A DNA stretch of 64,000 nucleotides from CAVPTL01 sp963708725 (GTDB lineage: Bacteria; Actinomycetota; Thermoleophilia; Gaiellales; JAICJC01), in contig CAVPTL010000018.1 of assembly GCA_963708725.1 (NCBI GenBank), positions 124,001 to 188,000 of the forward strand, read 5' to 3'. Below, one piece after another: positions 25,013-33,300 of the stretch. The notes under the pieces were generated by a model, which searched no databases, was not told the origin of the DNA, and saw only the letters and a program-made list of their open reading frames with translations. A program made the position numbers and the translations under genes. Positions within the stretch are counted from its first letter, which is position 1. Each line of letters begins with the position of its first letter.

Positions 25013-25808
25013 CCAACATCACCACCGCATCGACCGGGCTGTGATCCGAGAGTCGCAGCGGCCGGCCACCGTTGAGCTGCAGATCTCGACGTTTTGGCGG
25101 CCAGCGCTTGACCGGCCCTTCGAGCTCGAGGCCGCGCACGAACACGTGGTCGACGCCGACATCGGCCGGCCCCGCCTCCCATCCCCGGGCGTTCAGCCGG
25201 TGCAAAGCCGGGGCTCCGGCGCGCACGTTCAAATCTCCGCCAAACACCATCGGCGCACCCCGCGCAAACTGTTCGAGCGCCCAGCTTGCGGCCTCGATCT
25301 GGGGATCGGGGTCGTGGGCGTCGGCATGCAGGTTTCCGACCACGAACTCCGCGCCGCTGCGACGATGCCGCAGCCGCACGAGCTGGGCGACCCGCGGCTC
25401 TCCACGGAAGTGGCTGCGAGCGTTGACCTGCACCCGGCGGGCGGATACCAACATCAGCTCAGAACCGTACAGGAGTGCCTGCGCCTGGCCCTCGAACTGG
25501 GTCTTGACGACGTCGGGCAGCGCCTTTCCCAGCCACTCCCCCGCCGCCAGCGGCAACGGTATGTGGACGAACGGGACGTGGGCACCATACGTGTGGGCAA
25601 GGGTCACTCCCATCCCGGTGCTGTGACGCAGCAGATCGCCTGCCCACACGGGTACCTCCTGGAGTAACACGACGTCGGGCTCGTCGGTCACAAACAGCGC
25701 AACCATCTGGTCGAGAAGCTTGCGCCGGGCGTGGCCGTAGGCAGGACCAGGCGGCACGTCCCTCCCATGGGCGATGTTCCAGGTGCGCACCAGCAACGAC
25801 TCCGACAT
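25005..25808 (-). CDS. Endonuclease/exonuclease/phosphatase (EEP) family protein
   Basis: 267 residues from ATG (MSESLLVRTWNIAHG). All EEP catalytic motifs are visible: TWNIAHG, LLQEVPVW, GNLHADAHD, FGGDLNVRAG and LSDHSPVD. No signal peptide or transmembrane helix. Could be a nuclease, a sugar-phosphatase or a lipid phosphatase; nothing in the sequence decides. Coupled to the class-V aminotransferase gene and divergent from the gene at 25876. Confidence 0.87.
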   Translation of the reverse strand: MSESLLVRTWNIAHGRDVPPGPAYGHARRKLLDQMVALFVTDEPDVVLLQEVPVWAGDLLRHSTGMGVTLAHTYGAHVPFVHIPLPLAAGEWLGKALPDVVKTQFEGQAQALLYGSELMLVSARRVQVNARSHFRGEPRVAQLVRLRHRRSGAEFVVGNLHADAHDPDPQIEAASWALEQFARGAPMVFGGDLNVRAGAPALHRLNARGWEAGPADVGVDHVFVRGLELEGPVKRWPPKRRDLQLNGGRPLRLSDHSPVDAVVMLDA

Positions 25809-25818
25809 AAGCCGAGCA

Positions 25819-25824
25819 AGCGTA
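25819..25824 (-). promoter_or_regulatory. -10 box (TACGCT) of the EEP gene
   Basis: TACGCT ends 10 nt before the ATG at 25808; no Shine-Dalgarno. A short leader of 3-4 nt would result. Confidence 0.35.
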
Positions 25825-25863
25825 GACGGTGATCCGGCCATGCGATGCGGCCGCGTTGCCCGG

Positions 25864-25869
25864 TAAGAT
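25864..25869 (+). promoter_or_regulatory. -10 box (TAAGAT) before the GTG at 25876
   Basis: TAAGAT followed by 6 nt and the GTG. The GAGGAG between them is too close to act as a Shine-Dalgarno, so a leaderless start is more likely. Confidence 0.5.
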
Positions 25870-25875
25870 GAGGAG

Positions 25876-26223
25876 GTGCGATTTCTCCGGCCGAAGCAGC
25901 GGTTTCCCGAGTTGATCCAGGTGCAGCTGGCACTCTTCGAACGCGAGCAGCATGAGCTGCTGGAACAGCTGGCTGCGGCCGAACGACACTATCGCCAGGC
26001 CGGCGCCAGCGAGTCCGAGGAACTCTATGGCGACTACATGGATCTGGTCGAGGCCGCCGAGGACGAGCTGCTGGCGCTTCGTGATCGCTACGCCGAGACG
26101 ATGGCCGCTCGCGAGCGCCGTCGCTACGAGAAGGAGTTCACCCGCACGGCCGAACGCGCGCTGCCGACGCTTGTCGCCCGGCGCCTGTACCTGCGCGCGA
26201 TCGATCCTGACAGCGATCTGTGA
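25876..26223 (+). CDS. 115-residue helical protein, unknown
   Basis: Begins MRFLRPKQRFPELIQVQLALFEREQHELLEQL and is rich in Glu, Arg and Leu with heptad-like spacing, so probably two or three long helices or a coiled coil. No transmembrane segment. Start GTG sits 6 nt after a TAAGAT box. Its stop overlaps the GTG of dedA (GTGA), so the two are translated together. No family recognised. Confidence 0.75.
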   Translation: MRFLRPKQRFPELIQVQLALFEREQHELLEQLAAAERHYRQAGASESEELYGDYMDLVEAAEDELLALRDRYAETMAARERRRYEKEFTRTAERALPTLVARRLYLRAIDPDSDL

Positions 26224-26813
26224 ACACCGTTCTCGAGTGGTTCAGCCGCTACGGGTATTACGCGGTGTTCTTCCCGGTGCTGCTCGAGCCCGTCGGGATC
26301 CCGTTTCCGGCCGAGACAATTCTGCTCGCCGGGGGCGCTACCGCCAAGCTGGGCGACCTCGATCTGGTGCTCGTGCTGCTGATCAGCTTCGCCGCGGCCG
26401 TGATCGGTGGTACCTGTGGTTTCGGCATCGGCCACTATGGCGGGAAGCCGCTGATCGACTGGGGCGTCGGCAAACACATGCTCAAACAAGCCCACATCGA
26501 TCGTGTGGTGGCCTTCTTCGACCGCCATGGTGGCAAGACGCTGGTGTTCGTGCGGTTCGTACCGGGTGTCCGCATCCCAACCTTTTGGATGGCCGGCGCC
26601 AGCGGTATGTCACTTCGGGTCTTCACCTTCTGGAACGTGATCGGAGCCGCTCTCTGGACGACCGCCATCGTGCTGCTCGGGTACGCGTTTGCAAGCTCGG
26701 TGGGAGCGATCTCCAAGTTCCTCGGGCGCGATGTGGCGATCGCCGGCGTGGTAATTCTGGCAGTCGCCGTTGTCGGCTATGAGGTGCGCCGGCGGCTCTA
26801 CCCCAAGGTCTGA
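26220..26813 (+). CDS. DedA family membrane protein
   Basis: 197 residues, five or six hydrophobic segments. Family motifs: LEPVGIPFPAETILLAGG (re-entrant acidic part) and the FVRFVPGVRIPTFWMAGASGM segment with the conserved F.R..PG.R. DedA proteins act in envelope homeostasis; recent work links some to recycling of polyprenyl or phospholipid carriers. Start GTG overlaps the upstream stop. Confidence 0.9.
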   Translation: MNTVLEWFSRYGYYAVFFPVLLEPVGIPFPAETILLAGGATAKLGDLDLVLVLLISFAAAVIGGTCGFGIGHYGGKPLIDWGVGKHMLKQAHIDRVVAFFDRHGGKTLVFVRFVPGVRIPTFWMAGASGMSLRVFTFWNVIGAALWTTAIVLLGYAFASSVGAISKFLGRDVAIAGVVILAVAVVGYEVRRRLYPKV

Positions 26814-26831
26814 AGAAAAGCACCGTCGGCC

Positions 26832-26860
26832 TTGACGATCGAACATGTGTTCGATAGTGT
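26832..26860 (+). promoter_or_regulatory. LexA-controlled promoter of imuB
   Basis: -35 TTGACG (26832-26837), 17-nt spacer, -10 TAGTGT (26855-26860). The spacer holds a near-palindromic TCGAACATGTGTTCGA (26839-26854), matching the Gram-positive LexA/DinR box CGAAC-N4-GTTCG. A repressor there would block RNA polymerase. The ATG is 12 nt after the -10. Confidence 0.85.
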
Positions 26861-26872
26861 GGAGAGCCCTCG

Positions 26873-28072
26873 ATGCCTCGCGATCATCACACACTCGTCT
26901 GCACGATCGTGCCCCGCTTCGCCTTGCGAGTGGCGGCCGGTGGGCACGAGGGCCGGCTGCCCGATCAGCCGCTCGCGCTCGGCCCCGAACCGGGAGGCAC
27001 GTCCCAGATCGGAGAGGCCAACGCCGCGGCGGCCGCACATGGAGTCACAGCGGGCATGCGGGTGGGCGAAGCGGTCGCCCGTTGCCCCCGGCTGCAGCTG
27101 ATCACGCCCGATCCTGGCGCCGTGGCCGCCGCCGGAGAGGAGCTACTCGATCGGCTGGAGCAACTCGGCGCGGCCGTCGAACCGCTCGCCCCCGGAGCCT
27201 CGCTGTTTGCCGCCGACGGCCTGATCCGCCTCCACGGCGGCACGCTGCGACTCTTGCACACGGTTTCTGGCGCTTTGCCGGCGGGGGGCCGAGTCGGGGC
27301 CGGCCCGGGCCGCTTCATCGCCCGGGCGGCCGCCGGCAAGGCCCGGCCACGCCGGCCATTTACCGTCGAGCCGGGCGCGGCGGCGAGCTTCCTCTCCCCT
27401 TTGGGGATCGGCCAGCTCGATCTCGAACCGGTGCTTGCCGCCCAGCTGGCGGCCCTGGGCATCGCAACCATCGGCGACCTGGCGTCACTCCCGCTGCCCG
27501 CCGTTGCCGATCGTTTTGGCCGCCCGGGAATCGAAGCCTGGCGCTTGGCCCGAGGTGAGGACGAAGCCCACATCATCCCCCGCAAGCCGCCAGAGCCACT
27601 GCGCGAAATGATCGAGTTTCCCGATCCGGTTGGGGACGAGATCACACTGCGCGGCGCGATCGTCTTTTTGGTCGACCGGCTGCTCTCTCACCCCAACCGC
27701 CGAGGAAGGCCGGCGCGCTCACTCACGATCTCAGCGCGGCTGGCGGCGGGAGGATCGTGGCGACGCCCAATCGCATTGCGCGACGCGACGGCCGATCCGC
27801 GCCGGCTCCGCGACGCTGTCTGCCCTCGCTTGATCGAGCTCCCAGCCGCGGTCGTACAGATCGAGCTGGAGCTGACTGCCCTGGCCGACAGCGGCGACCG
27901 GCAGCTGTCGCTGATCGACCCCCCCGAGGAGCTGCTGCGCGAACGAGCGGCCGAAGCCGCGCGTCAGGTGCGTGCCGGCGTGGGCGAGGGCAATCTGTGG
28001 CGGGTGGTCGAAGTGGCACCCTGGTCACGAGTCCCCGAGGGTCGCGACCTCCTGCTTCCGTTCGACGGTTGA
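26873..28072 (+). CDS. imuB: ImuB, catalytically inactive Y-family polymerase homologue
   Basis: Hub protein of the SOS mutasome; links DnaE2 to the sliding clamp. 399 residues. Y-family fold with helix-hairpin-helix part (LDLEPVLAAQLAALGIATIGDLASLP) and a little-finger region, but the N-terminus lacks the catalytic Asp motif of active DinB/UmuC. A clamp-binding motif QLSLI lies near residue 344. It is shorter than mycobacterial ImuB. The last 48 nt overlap the end of ctaA on the other strand. SOS box upstream. Confidence 0.88.
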   Translation: MPRDHHTLVCTIVPRFALRVAAGGHEGRLPDQPLALGPEPGGTSQIGEANAAAAAHGVTAGMRVGEAVARCPRLQLITPDPGAVAAAGEELLDRLEQLGAAVEPLAPGASLFAADGLIRLHGGTLRLLHTVSGALPAGGRVGAGPGRFIARAAAGKARPRRPFTVEPGAAASFLSPLGIGQLDLEPVLAAQLAALGIATIGDLASLPLPAVADRFGRPGIEAWRLARGEDEAHIIPRKPPEPLREMIEFPDPVGDEITLRGAIVFLVDRLLSHPNRRGRPARSLTISARLAAGGSWRRPIALRDATADPRRLRDAVCPRLIELPAAVVQIELELTALADSGDRQLSLIDPPEELLRERAAEAARQVRAGVGEGNLWRVVEVAPWSRVPEGRDLLLPFDG

Positions 28073-28999
28073 GGGCTCCCACACAAAGCTTGCCACCGCA
28101 ACCACGACCATGAGCAGCGTCGCGGCCAGCGCCACGTGCACCGCGACCAGCTGCCAAGGCAGACCGTTGCGATATTGCACTTCACCAACGAGTGCCTGGC
28201 ATCCGATCAGCGCGATCGCCGCGGCCACGAGCCAGGCCGGGACGCTCCGCGCTGCACGTCGCCAGATCCACACCGCCAGGACAACGAACAAGACGGTGAA
28301 GATGGTCGCAATCCGGACGTGGAGCCAGGTCGCGCGATAGAAGTTCCAGAGCCGTTCGATCGGCGTGTTGGTACTTCCCGGATGCGGCCCGGACGCCGTT
28401 ACAAATGCGCCGGTGGTGACCAGGGCAAGACAGGTTGCGGCGGTGGACCAGGCGAGCATCCCCATCCGCCGATCGCCAAGCAGTTGCGGGCCGTCGCGAT
28501 CGAGCCGCACCGCCCGCACGGTCACCCACGTCCAGATCGCAACCACTCCCATTGCCAGCAGGAAGTGCGACATCACGAGCAGTGGGTTGAGGTCGAGCGC
28601 AACGGTGAGCGCACCGAGGGGTACCTGGGCGACCGTCCCGATGGCCGCCACCGCCGCCGCAATCGAGACGCTCCGGTCGAGGCCACGGGTACGCCGCGCC
28701 AGGAATGCCGCGATCACCGTCGCCACCATCGCGATCCCCGAGATCACACGGTTTGAAAACTCGATCAGGGCGTGTCCGGAGTCCTGCGGCAGCAGCTGAT
28801 TGGCTTCACACGTCGGCCAGTGAGGACACCCCAGGCCCGAGGCGGTCAGCCGCACCAGCGCGCCGGTGGTCACCACCAGCCACAGCAGCCCCAACGACAC
28901 CGTGGCGACGTAGACGAACGTGCGTGTCGAAATCCCACGCCGCGCGGACAACCCGATCGCTGGGCGGGGGATCTCGGCGTCGTCGACTGAGTGAGACAT
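28025..28999 (-). CDS. ctaA: CtaA/COX15-type heme A synthase
   Basis: Converts heme O to heme A for cytochrome oxidase. 324 residues with about eight transmembrane helices in two similar halves. Conserved TGALVRLTASGLGCPHWPTC (with the periplasmic Cys pair region), EFSNRVISG, SHFLLAMG and TWLHVRIATIF carry the heme-ligand His residues. It is transcribed toward imuB and overlaps its end, with no other cytochrome genes near. Confidence 0.92.
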   Translation of the reverse strand: MSHSVDDAEIPRPAIGLSARRGISTRTFVYVATVSLGLLWLVVTTGALVRLTASGLGCPHWPTCEANQLLPQDSGHALIEFSNRVISGIAMVATVIAAFLARRTRGLDRSVSIAAAVAAIGTVAQVPLGALTVALDLNPLLVMSHFLLAMGVVAIWTWVTVRAVRLDRDGPQLLGDRRMGMLAWSTAATCLALVTTGAFVTASGPHPGSTNTPIERLWNFYRATWLHVRIATIFTVLFVVLAVWIWRRAARSVPAWLVAAAIALIGCQALVGEVQYRNGLPWQLVAVHVALAATLLMVVVAVASFVWEPSTVERKQEVATLGDS

Positions 29000-29132
29000 G
29001 CCTGCCCGAAAGGGTATCGCTCCACGCCAAACCCGGCCGCGCTTTGGGTCACGGCGGTCCGCCTCAATGAGCCCACAAGAAACAGTGTCATACTTCCATG
29101 GAGCGGCTTCCCGCCGCAGGAGGTGGCTCCAA

Positions 29133-29300
29133 ATGTCGGAAACCGAAATGATCCTGTGCACGACGTGCCGGAAGGTGACCCCGCACGTCGTTGGCATGGT
29201 CATGGGCGGAGAGCCACTCAAACTCATTCTCACCTGCGAAGTGTGCGGCACCCGACTCGAGAGCGTGCCTCCACCGCCCACACCCAAACCGCAGAGCTAA
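29133..29300 (+). CDS. 55-residue zinc-ribbon protein
   Basis: Two CxxC knuckles (ILCTTCRKVT and LTCEVCGTRL) separated by about 24 residues, followed by a Pro-rich tail. A good Shine-Dalgarno AGGAGG (29118-29123) lies 9 nt before the ATG and a CATACT box at 29090 may be its -10. It is divergent from ctaA and sits 17 nt before the DUF6504-like SOS gene, so it may be read together with it. No named family recognised. Confidence 0.75.
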   Translation: MSETEMILCTTCRKVTPHVVGMVMGGEPLKLILTCEVCGTRLESVPPPPTPKPQS

Positions 29301-29305
29301 CCGGC

Positions 29306-29311
29306 TATTCT
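29306..29311 (+). promoter_or_regulatory. -10 box (TATTCT) of the DUF6504-like gene
   Basis: TATTCT ends 6 nt before the ATG at 29318, in the 17-nt gap after the zinc-ribbon gene. Predicts transcription starting on the ATG, with the LexA box just downstream. Confidence 0.55.
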
Positions 29312-29317
29312 GCCGGG

Positions 29318-29572
29318 ATGGCGATACGAACATCTGTTCGACAGATCGGCCTGCCCCGTCAGGTGCTGGTGGCCTGTGATCGCGAAGGGATTCCCACCGC
29401 GGTCGCCCGCCGACCGGTCGTCCACGTGCGCGACGAGTGGCGTGTGGATGAAGGTTGGTGGACAGGAGCCCCCATGCGGCGCCGCTACTTCGATCTCGTA
29501 CTTGAAGACGGCCGCAACGTGGTGGTCTTCTGGGATCAGCGCGATCATCGCTGGTTCAGCCAACGCGGCTAG
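29318..29572 (+). CDS. DUF6504-like protein of the dnaE2/imuB SOS group
   Basis: 84 residues. The C-terminal half has the pattern I associate with the small DUF6504 proteins encoded near dnaE2 in actinomycetes: VRDEWRVDEGWW, then MRRRYFDLVLEDGRNVVVFWD and WFSQRG. Function unknown; the setting between imuB and dnaE2 with its own LexA box suggests a role in translesion synthesis. The start ATG is inferred to be leaderless. The LexA box covers codons 4-8. The family name is from memory. Confidence 0.75.
   Translation: MAIRTSVRQIGLPRQVLVACDREGIPTAVARRPVVHVRDEWRVDEGWWTGAPMRRRYFDLVLEDGRNVVVFWDQRDHRWFSQRG
29327..29340 (+). promoter_or_regulatory. LexA (SOS) box inside the start of the DUF6504-like gene
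   Basis: CGAAC-ATCT-GTTCG, perfect arms with the canonical 4-nt spacer. It begins 9 nt after the A of the ATG, so the operator is part of the coding sequence and lies just downstream of the predicted transcription start. Confidence 0.75.
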
Positions 29573-29751
29573 CTTCACCGATCAAGCACGATTTCCCACA
29601 AACCGTACACGTACTGTTTTGTGACAGTTCTGTGACAGTTTGAAAGGTGGCATCGCGGCAATTTGCCCCTATCATTCAGTTGTCCGGTGATGATGATCAC
29701 GCCCTCCCCAGCAGGAGTGATAACCCCGGTTGTCATTGCCGGACCCTCCCT

Positions 29752-29784
29752 GTGGCCGGCGTCTCTCTTGGAGACGCCGGCCAC
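29752..29784. terminator. 14-bp perfect hairpin
   Basis: GTGGCCGGCGTCTC (29752-29765), loop TCTTG, and its exact complement (29771-29784). No T-run follows on either strand, so it is either an actinomycete-type U-less terminator or part of a structured RNA. Confidence 0.5.
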
Positions 29785-29893
29785 GCTGACTGGTCCCTTG
29801 AGCGTGTGACTGCGTCAGGGCGTCTGGGGCGCTCGAACGTCTGCAATGGGCCGTTCTGCGCAAGATCCTGCGAGTGAGCTTGTGACTTTTTGC

Positions 29894-29923
29894 TTGACCG
29901 ATTACTGACGGGTCTGGCATACT
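29894..29923 (+). promoter_or_regulatory. Promoter of the 102-residue gene
   Basis: TTGACC (29894-29899), 18-nt spacer, CATACT (29918-29923). The leader of about 40 nt ends with GGGGGAGG just before the ATG at 29972. Confidence 0.5.
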
Positions 29924-29971
29924 CGGTCGTCCGACGCGTGTGCTTGGCTACCGCGTCGGAGGGGGAGGACA

Positions 29972-30280
29972 ATGAGCGAGTCGGCCGCGTCCGCTGGGCC
30001 TCATATCATCGCGTCTGACGACGCTCTCGACGACACCGACGACGTCGTCGCAGCGCCGCGCGCCTACATGTACCAGGTGCATGTCCGCCGCCGCCACGGA
30101 GTCTGGAAACACTGGCAGGGGCGCGTGGTGACCCGCGACCTCCAGGGCACTCGCCGGTTCTGGCCATGGCGGCTCAGCCACAATCGCGACCGGCTTGTGC
30201 AGCAGCTCTGGGAAGAGACGATGCGCGACATCCAGTGGCGCAACAGCGACACCCCGGTGGAGATCGTCGAAGTCTCCTAA
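29972..30280 (+). CDS. 102-residue unknown protein upstream of dnaE2
   Basis: An acidic, Asp-rich N-terminus (about residues 1-28) is followed by a Trp/Arg-rich part (YQVHVRRRHGVWKHWQGRVV, RRFWPWRLSHNRDRLVQQLWEE). No signal peptide or transmembrane segment. GGGGGAGG precedes the ATG. It ends 50 nt before dnaE2 and has no LexA box of its own. No family recognised. Confidence 0.7.
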   Translation: MSESAASAGPHIIASDDALDDTDDVVAAPRAYMYQVHVRRRHGVWKHWQGRVVTRDLQGTRRFWPWRLSHNRDRLVQQLWEETMRDIQWRNSDTPVEIVEVS

Positions 30281-30296
30281 GCGCGGTTCAAAGAGC

Positions 30297-30330
30297 TATG
30301 CTGACTGACCGAACACATGTTCGGTCAGTC
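30297..30330 (+). promoter_or_regulatory. -10 box and extended LexA operator of dnaE2
   Basis: TATGCT (30297-30302) is followed by a palindrome with perfect 12-bp arms: GACTGACCGAAC (30303-30314) and GTTCGGTCAGTC (30319-30330) around ACAT. Its core is the LexA box CGAAC-N4-GTTCG. The right arm ends on the base before the ATG, so the operator covers the transcription start and the whole leader; there is no Shine-Dalgarno. Confidence 0.8.
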
Positions 30331-33300
30331 ATGCTTCATCCCGAACTCCACGCCCACTCCTGCTACTCGTTTCTGGACGGTGCCTCACAGCCAGAGGAGA
30401 TGGCGATGCGCGCCGCCGAGCTCGGCTACGAGACGCTGGCGCTGACCGACCACGACACCCTGTCGGGCTCGCTGGAGTTCGCCCACGCCGCCCACGACGC
30501 CGGTCTACGGCCGATCACCGGATGCGAGCTCACGTTGGCCGGTGGCGCGCACCTGACCCTCCTGGTCGAAGACGAGCAGGGATACCGAAACCTGTGCCGG
30601 CTGATCACCGCCGCCCACCAGGACGATCGCCGGGTACCTCAGCTGACACTCGATCAGGTCGCTCAGCACGCCGACGGCCTGCACTGCCTCTCGGGGTGTG
30701 CCCGCCACGGAGCGGTCGCTCGGCCGGTGGCCCAGGGAAACATGCGTGAAGCCGAGCGGATTGCACGGCAGCTGCGCGGCATGTTCGGGCGAGATCGGTT
30801 TGCGATCGAGCTGAACCGCCCCTACTGGCGCGGCGATGCCCGTCGCAACCGGCTCCTCACCGAGCTGGCCGTCAGTCTGCGGGTACGCGTTGCCGGGACC
30901 GGCGACGTACACGCCCACTCGCACCGGCGGACATTCTTGCAAGACGCACTGGTCGCGATCCGCTGTAACACCACCCTGGATGCGTGCGAAGCCGAGCGAC
31001 GCGGAAACCGCGAGTCGGTGCTGCGCAGCCCCGCCGACGCGGCCCAGCTGTTTGCACCCGAGGCGATTCACGGCGCGGCCGAGATCGCCGATCGCTGCCG
31101 GTTCGATCTGACCCGCGACCTGGGCTACAGCTACCCCGACTTCGCCGATAGCGGAGAGCCGGCCCAGGTGGTGCTGGAGCGGCAGTGCCGAGCCGAGCTC
31201 GACCGCCGCTACGCCGGCACCGGCATGGTCGCCGAGGCTCGTCAGCGGCTCGAACAGGAACTGGGGCTGATCGCCCATCACCGGCTGGCCGGATTCTTTT
31301 TGCTGCACCGCGACATCCTCGAGATGGCTCGCGCAGTGGCGGTGCGCGTGCGCGGCCAAAGCGCGGGGCGCAGGCTGTTGCCACCCGGCAGGGGCCGCGG
31401 CTCCAGCGTCGGCTCGATCGTGTGTTATCTGATCGGGCTCTCCCACGTCGATCCGGTGGAGACGCGACTGTTTTTGGGCCGGTTCCTGTCCAAAGACCTG
31501 GCCAGCGTGCCCGACATCGACCTCGACTTTCCCCGCGACGTGCGCGAAGGCCTGATGCTGGATGTGATCGAGCGATACGGATCCGAGCACGCCGCACTGG
31601 TGGCCGCGTTTCCCACCTACAAGACGCGCGGCGCCATCCGCGACCTGGGCAAGGCGCTGGCACTGCCACAGGGCGAGGTCGAACGCATGGCCCGGCTCGC
31701 CGACTCGTGGGGCCGGATCGAACCCGAGCAGGTGGAAGAGCTTCGGGGCCGGCTCGATGCCCCCCGCTGGAAGGCGTTCTCGTTCCTGATGGAGGAGATC
31801 AGCGGCCTGCCCCGCCACATCTCCCAGCACTCCGGCGGCATGGTGATCTCGACCACACCACTGGTGGAGCTGGTGCCGGTGATTCCTGCGGCGATGCAGG
31901 GCCGCCAGATCTGCCAGTGGGACAAGGACTCGTGTGCCGACGCCGGGTTCCTCAAGATCGACCTGCTCGGCCTGGGCATGCTCTCCGCCGTCGAGGAATG
32001 CGTCGATCTGATCGCACAGTCGCGGGGCGCCCCGATCGACCTCAGCCGCGTGGGGTTCGACGATCCCGACGTGTTTACCGAGATCCGCGCTGCCGACACC
32101 GTCGGCGTGTTTCAGATCGAGAGCCGTGCTCAGATGCAGTCGCTGGTACAGACCAAGCCGGAGAACCTGGCCGACCTGACTGTGCAGGTGGCACTGGTAC
32201 GGCCGGGGCCAATCGTCGGCGATGCCGTCAACCCCTACATCAAGCACCGGCGGGCGCGACGCGACGACCCCTTCTTCGAGCCGCCCTACGATCACCCGCT
32301 GCTGAAGCCGGTGCTGAACGACACCCTGGGAGTCGTGGTGTTCCAGGATCAGGTGCTCGAAGTCGCAATTGCGTTGGCGGGATTCACCACCGGCGAAGCC
32401 GAAAGCCTCCGCCGCGCGATGAGCCGCAAGCGAAGCCGGGAGGCACTCGAGAGCCACTGGGTCAGATTTCGCGACGGGGCCGCCGAGAATGGCGTATCCG
32501 AAGAAACCGCGCGCACCGTGTTCGACAAGGTGGTCGCCTTCTCGGAGTTCGGATTCCCCAAGAGCCACGCCGCGGCCTTCGCAATCCTGGCCTACCAGTC
32601 GGCATGGCTTCACCGCGCCTACCCGGCGGAGTTTCTGTGCGCGCTCCTCAACGCTCAGCCGATGGGTTTCTATCCTCCAGCAACCTTGCTGCGCGACGGC
32701 GAGCGGCGCCAGGTCGAGATCCGCCCACCCGACATCAACCTCAGCCTCGCCACGTGCTCGGTCGAAGACCACGGCGCGGCCATCCGGATCGGGCTCGGCT
32801 ACGTCAAAGGTGTCGGCACCCGGTCTGAACTCCTGGTCGCCGAGCGTGAGCGAAACGGCGGCTTCGCCGACGTGGGTGATCTGGTGCGACGCTCGCCACT
32901 TGCAACAGACCTGCTCGAGGGCCTGGTCAGGGCCGGTGCCTGCGACCGCTACGGCGATCGTCGCCGGCTGCTGTGGGAACTGCGTCTGCATCGCGCCCCG
33001 GCCGGCCCTGCCGACGCTCGTCAGCTGGCGCTGGCGCTCGATGCATCCCCCACCCCCGAGCTTCGGCCAATGACCGAATGGGAGCGGATGGTGGCCGACC
33101 ACGAGATGATGAGCTTCACCACAGGTCCCCACCCGATGGCGCTTCTGCGACCAAATCTGGCCAAGGAGATCCGCTCGGCGGCCTCACTGCGCGACGGCAC
33201 CGCAGGGCAGGTGACTGTGGCCGGTGTGATGGTCGCCCGTCAGCGTCCATCGACCGCGAAAGGGATCGTGTTCCTCCTGGTCGAGGACGAGTCGGGCATG

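Larger units (their letters stand above)
29573..29971. other. 400-bp intergenic region with repeats and a strong hairpin
   Basis: No credible coding frame. It holds a direct repeat of GTGACAGTT (29621-29629 and 29632-29640, 11-nt period), an inverted repeat GTGAT/ATCAC (29687-29700), a 14-bp perfect hairpin (29752-29784) and the promoter of the next gene (29894-29923). By far the longest non-coding stretch in the window; an unrecognised small RNA or a regulatory leader is possible. Confidence 0.5.

Noticed and set aside
29833..29850. Possible fourth LexA box (CGAACGTCTGC)
   Set aside because: Only the left half-site matches; the right half GTTCG is missing.
30505..33132. 875-codon minus-strand frame opposite dnaE2
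   Set aside because: DnaE2 catalytic motifs are on the plus strand; the reverse frame is a shadow.
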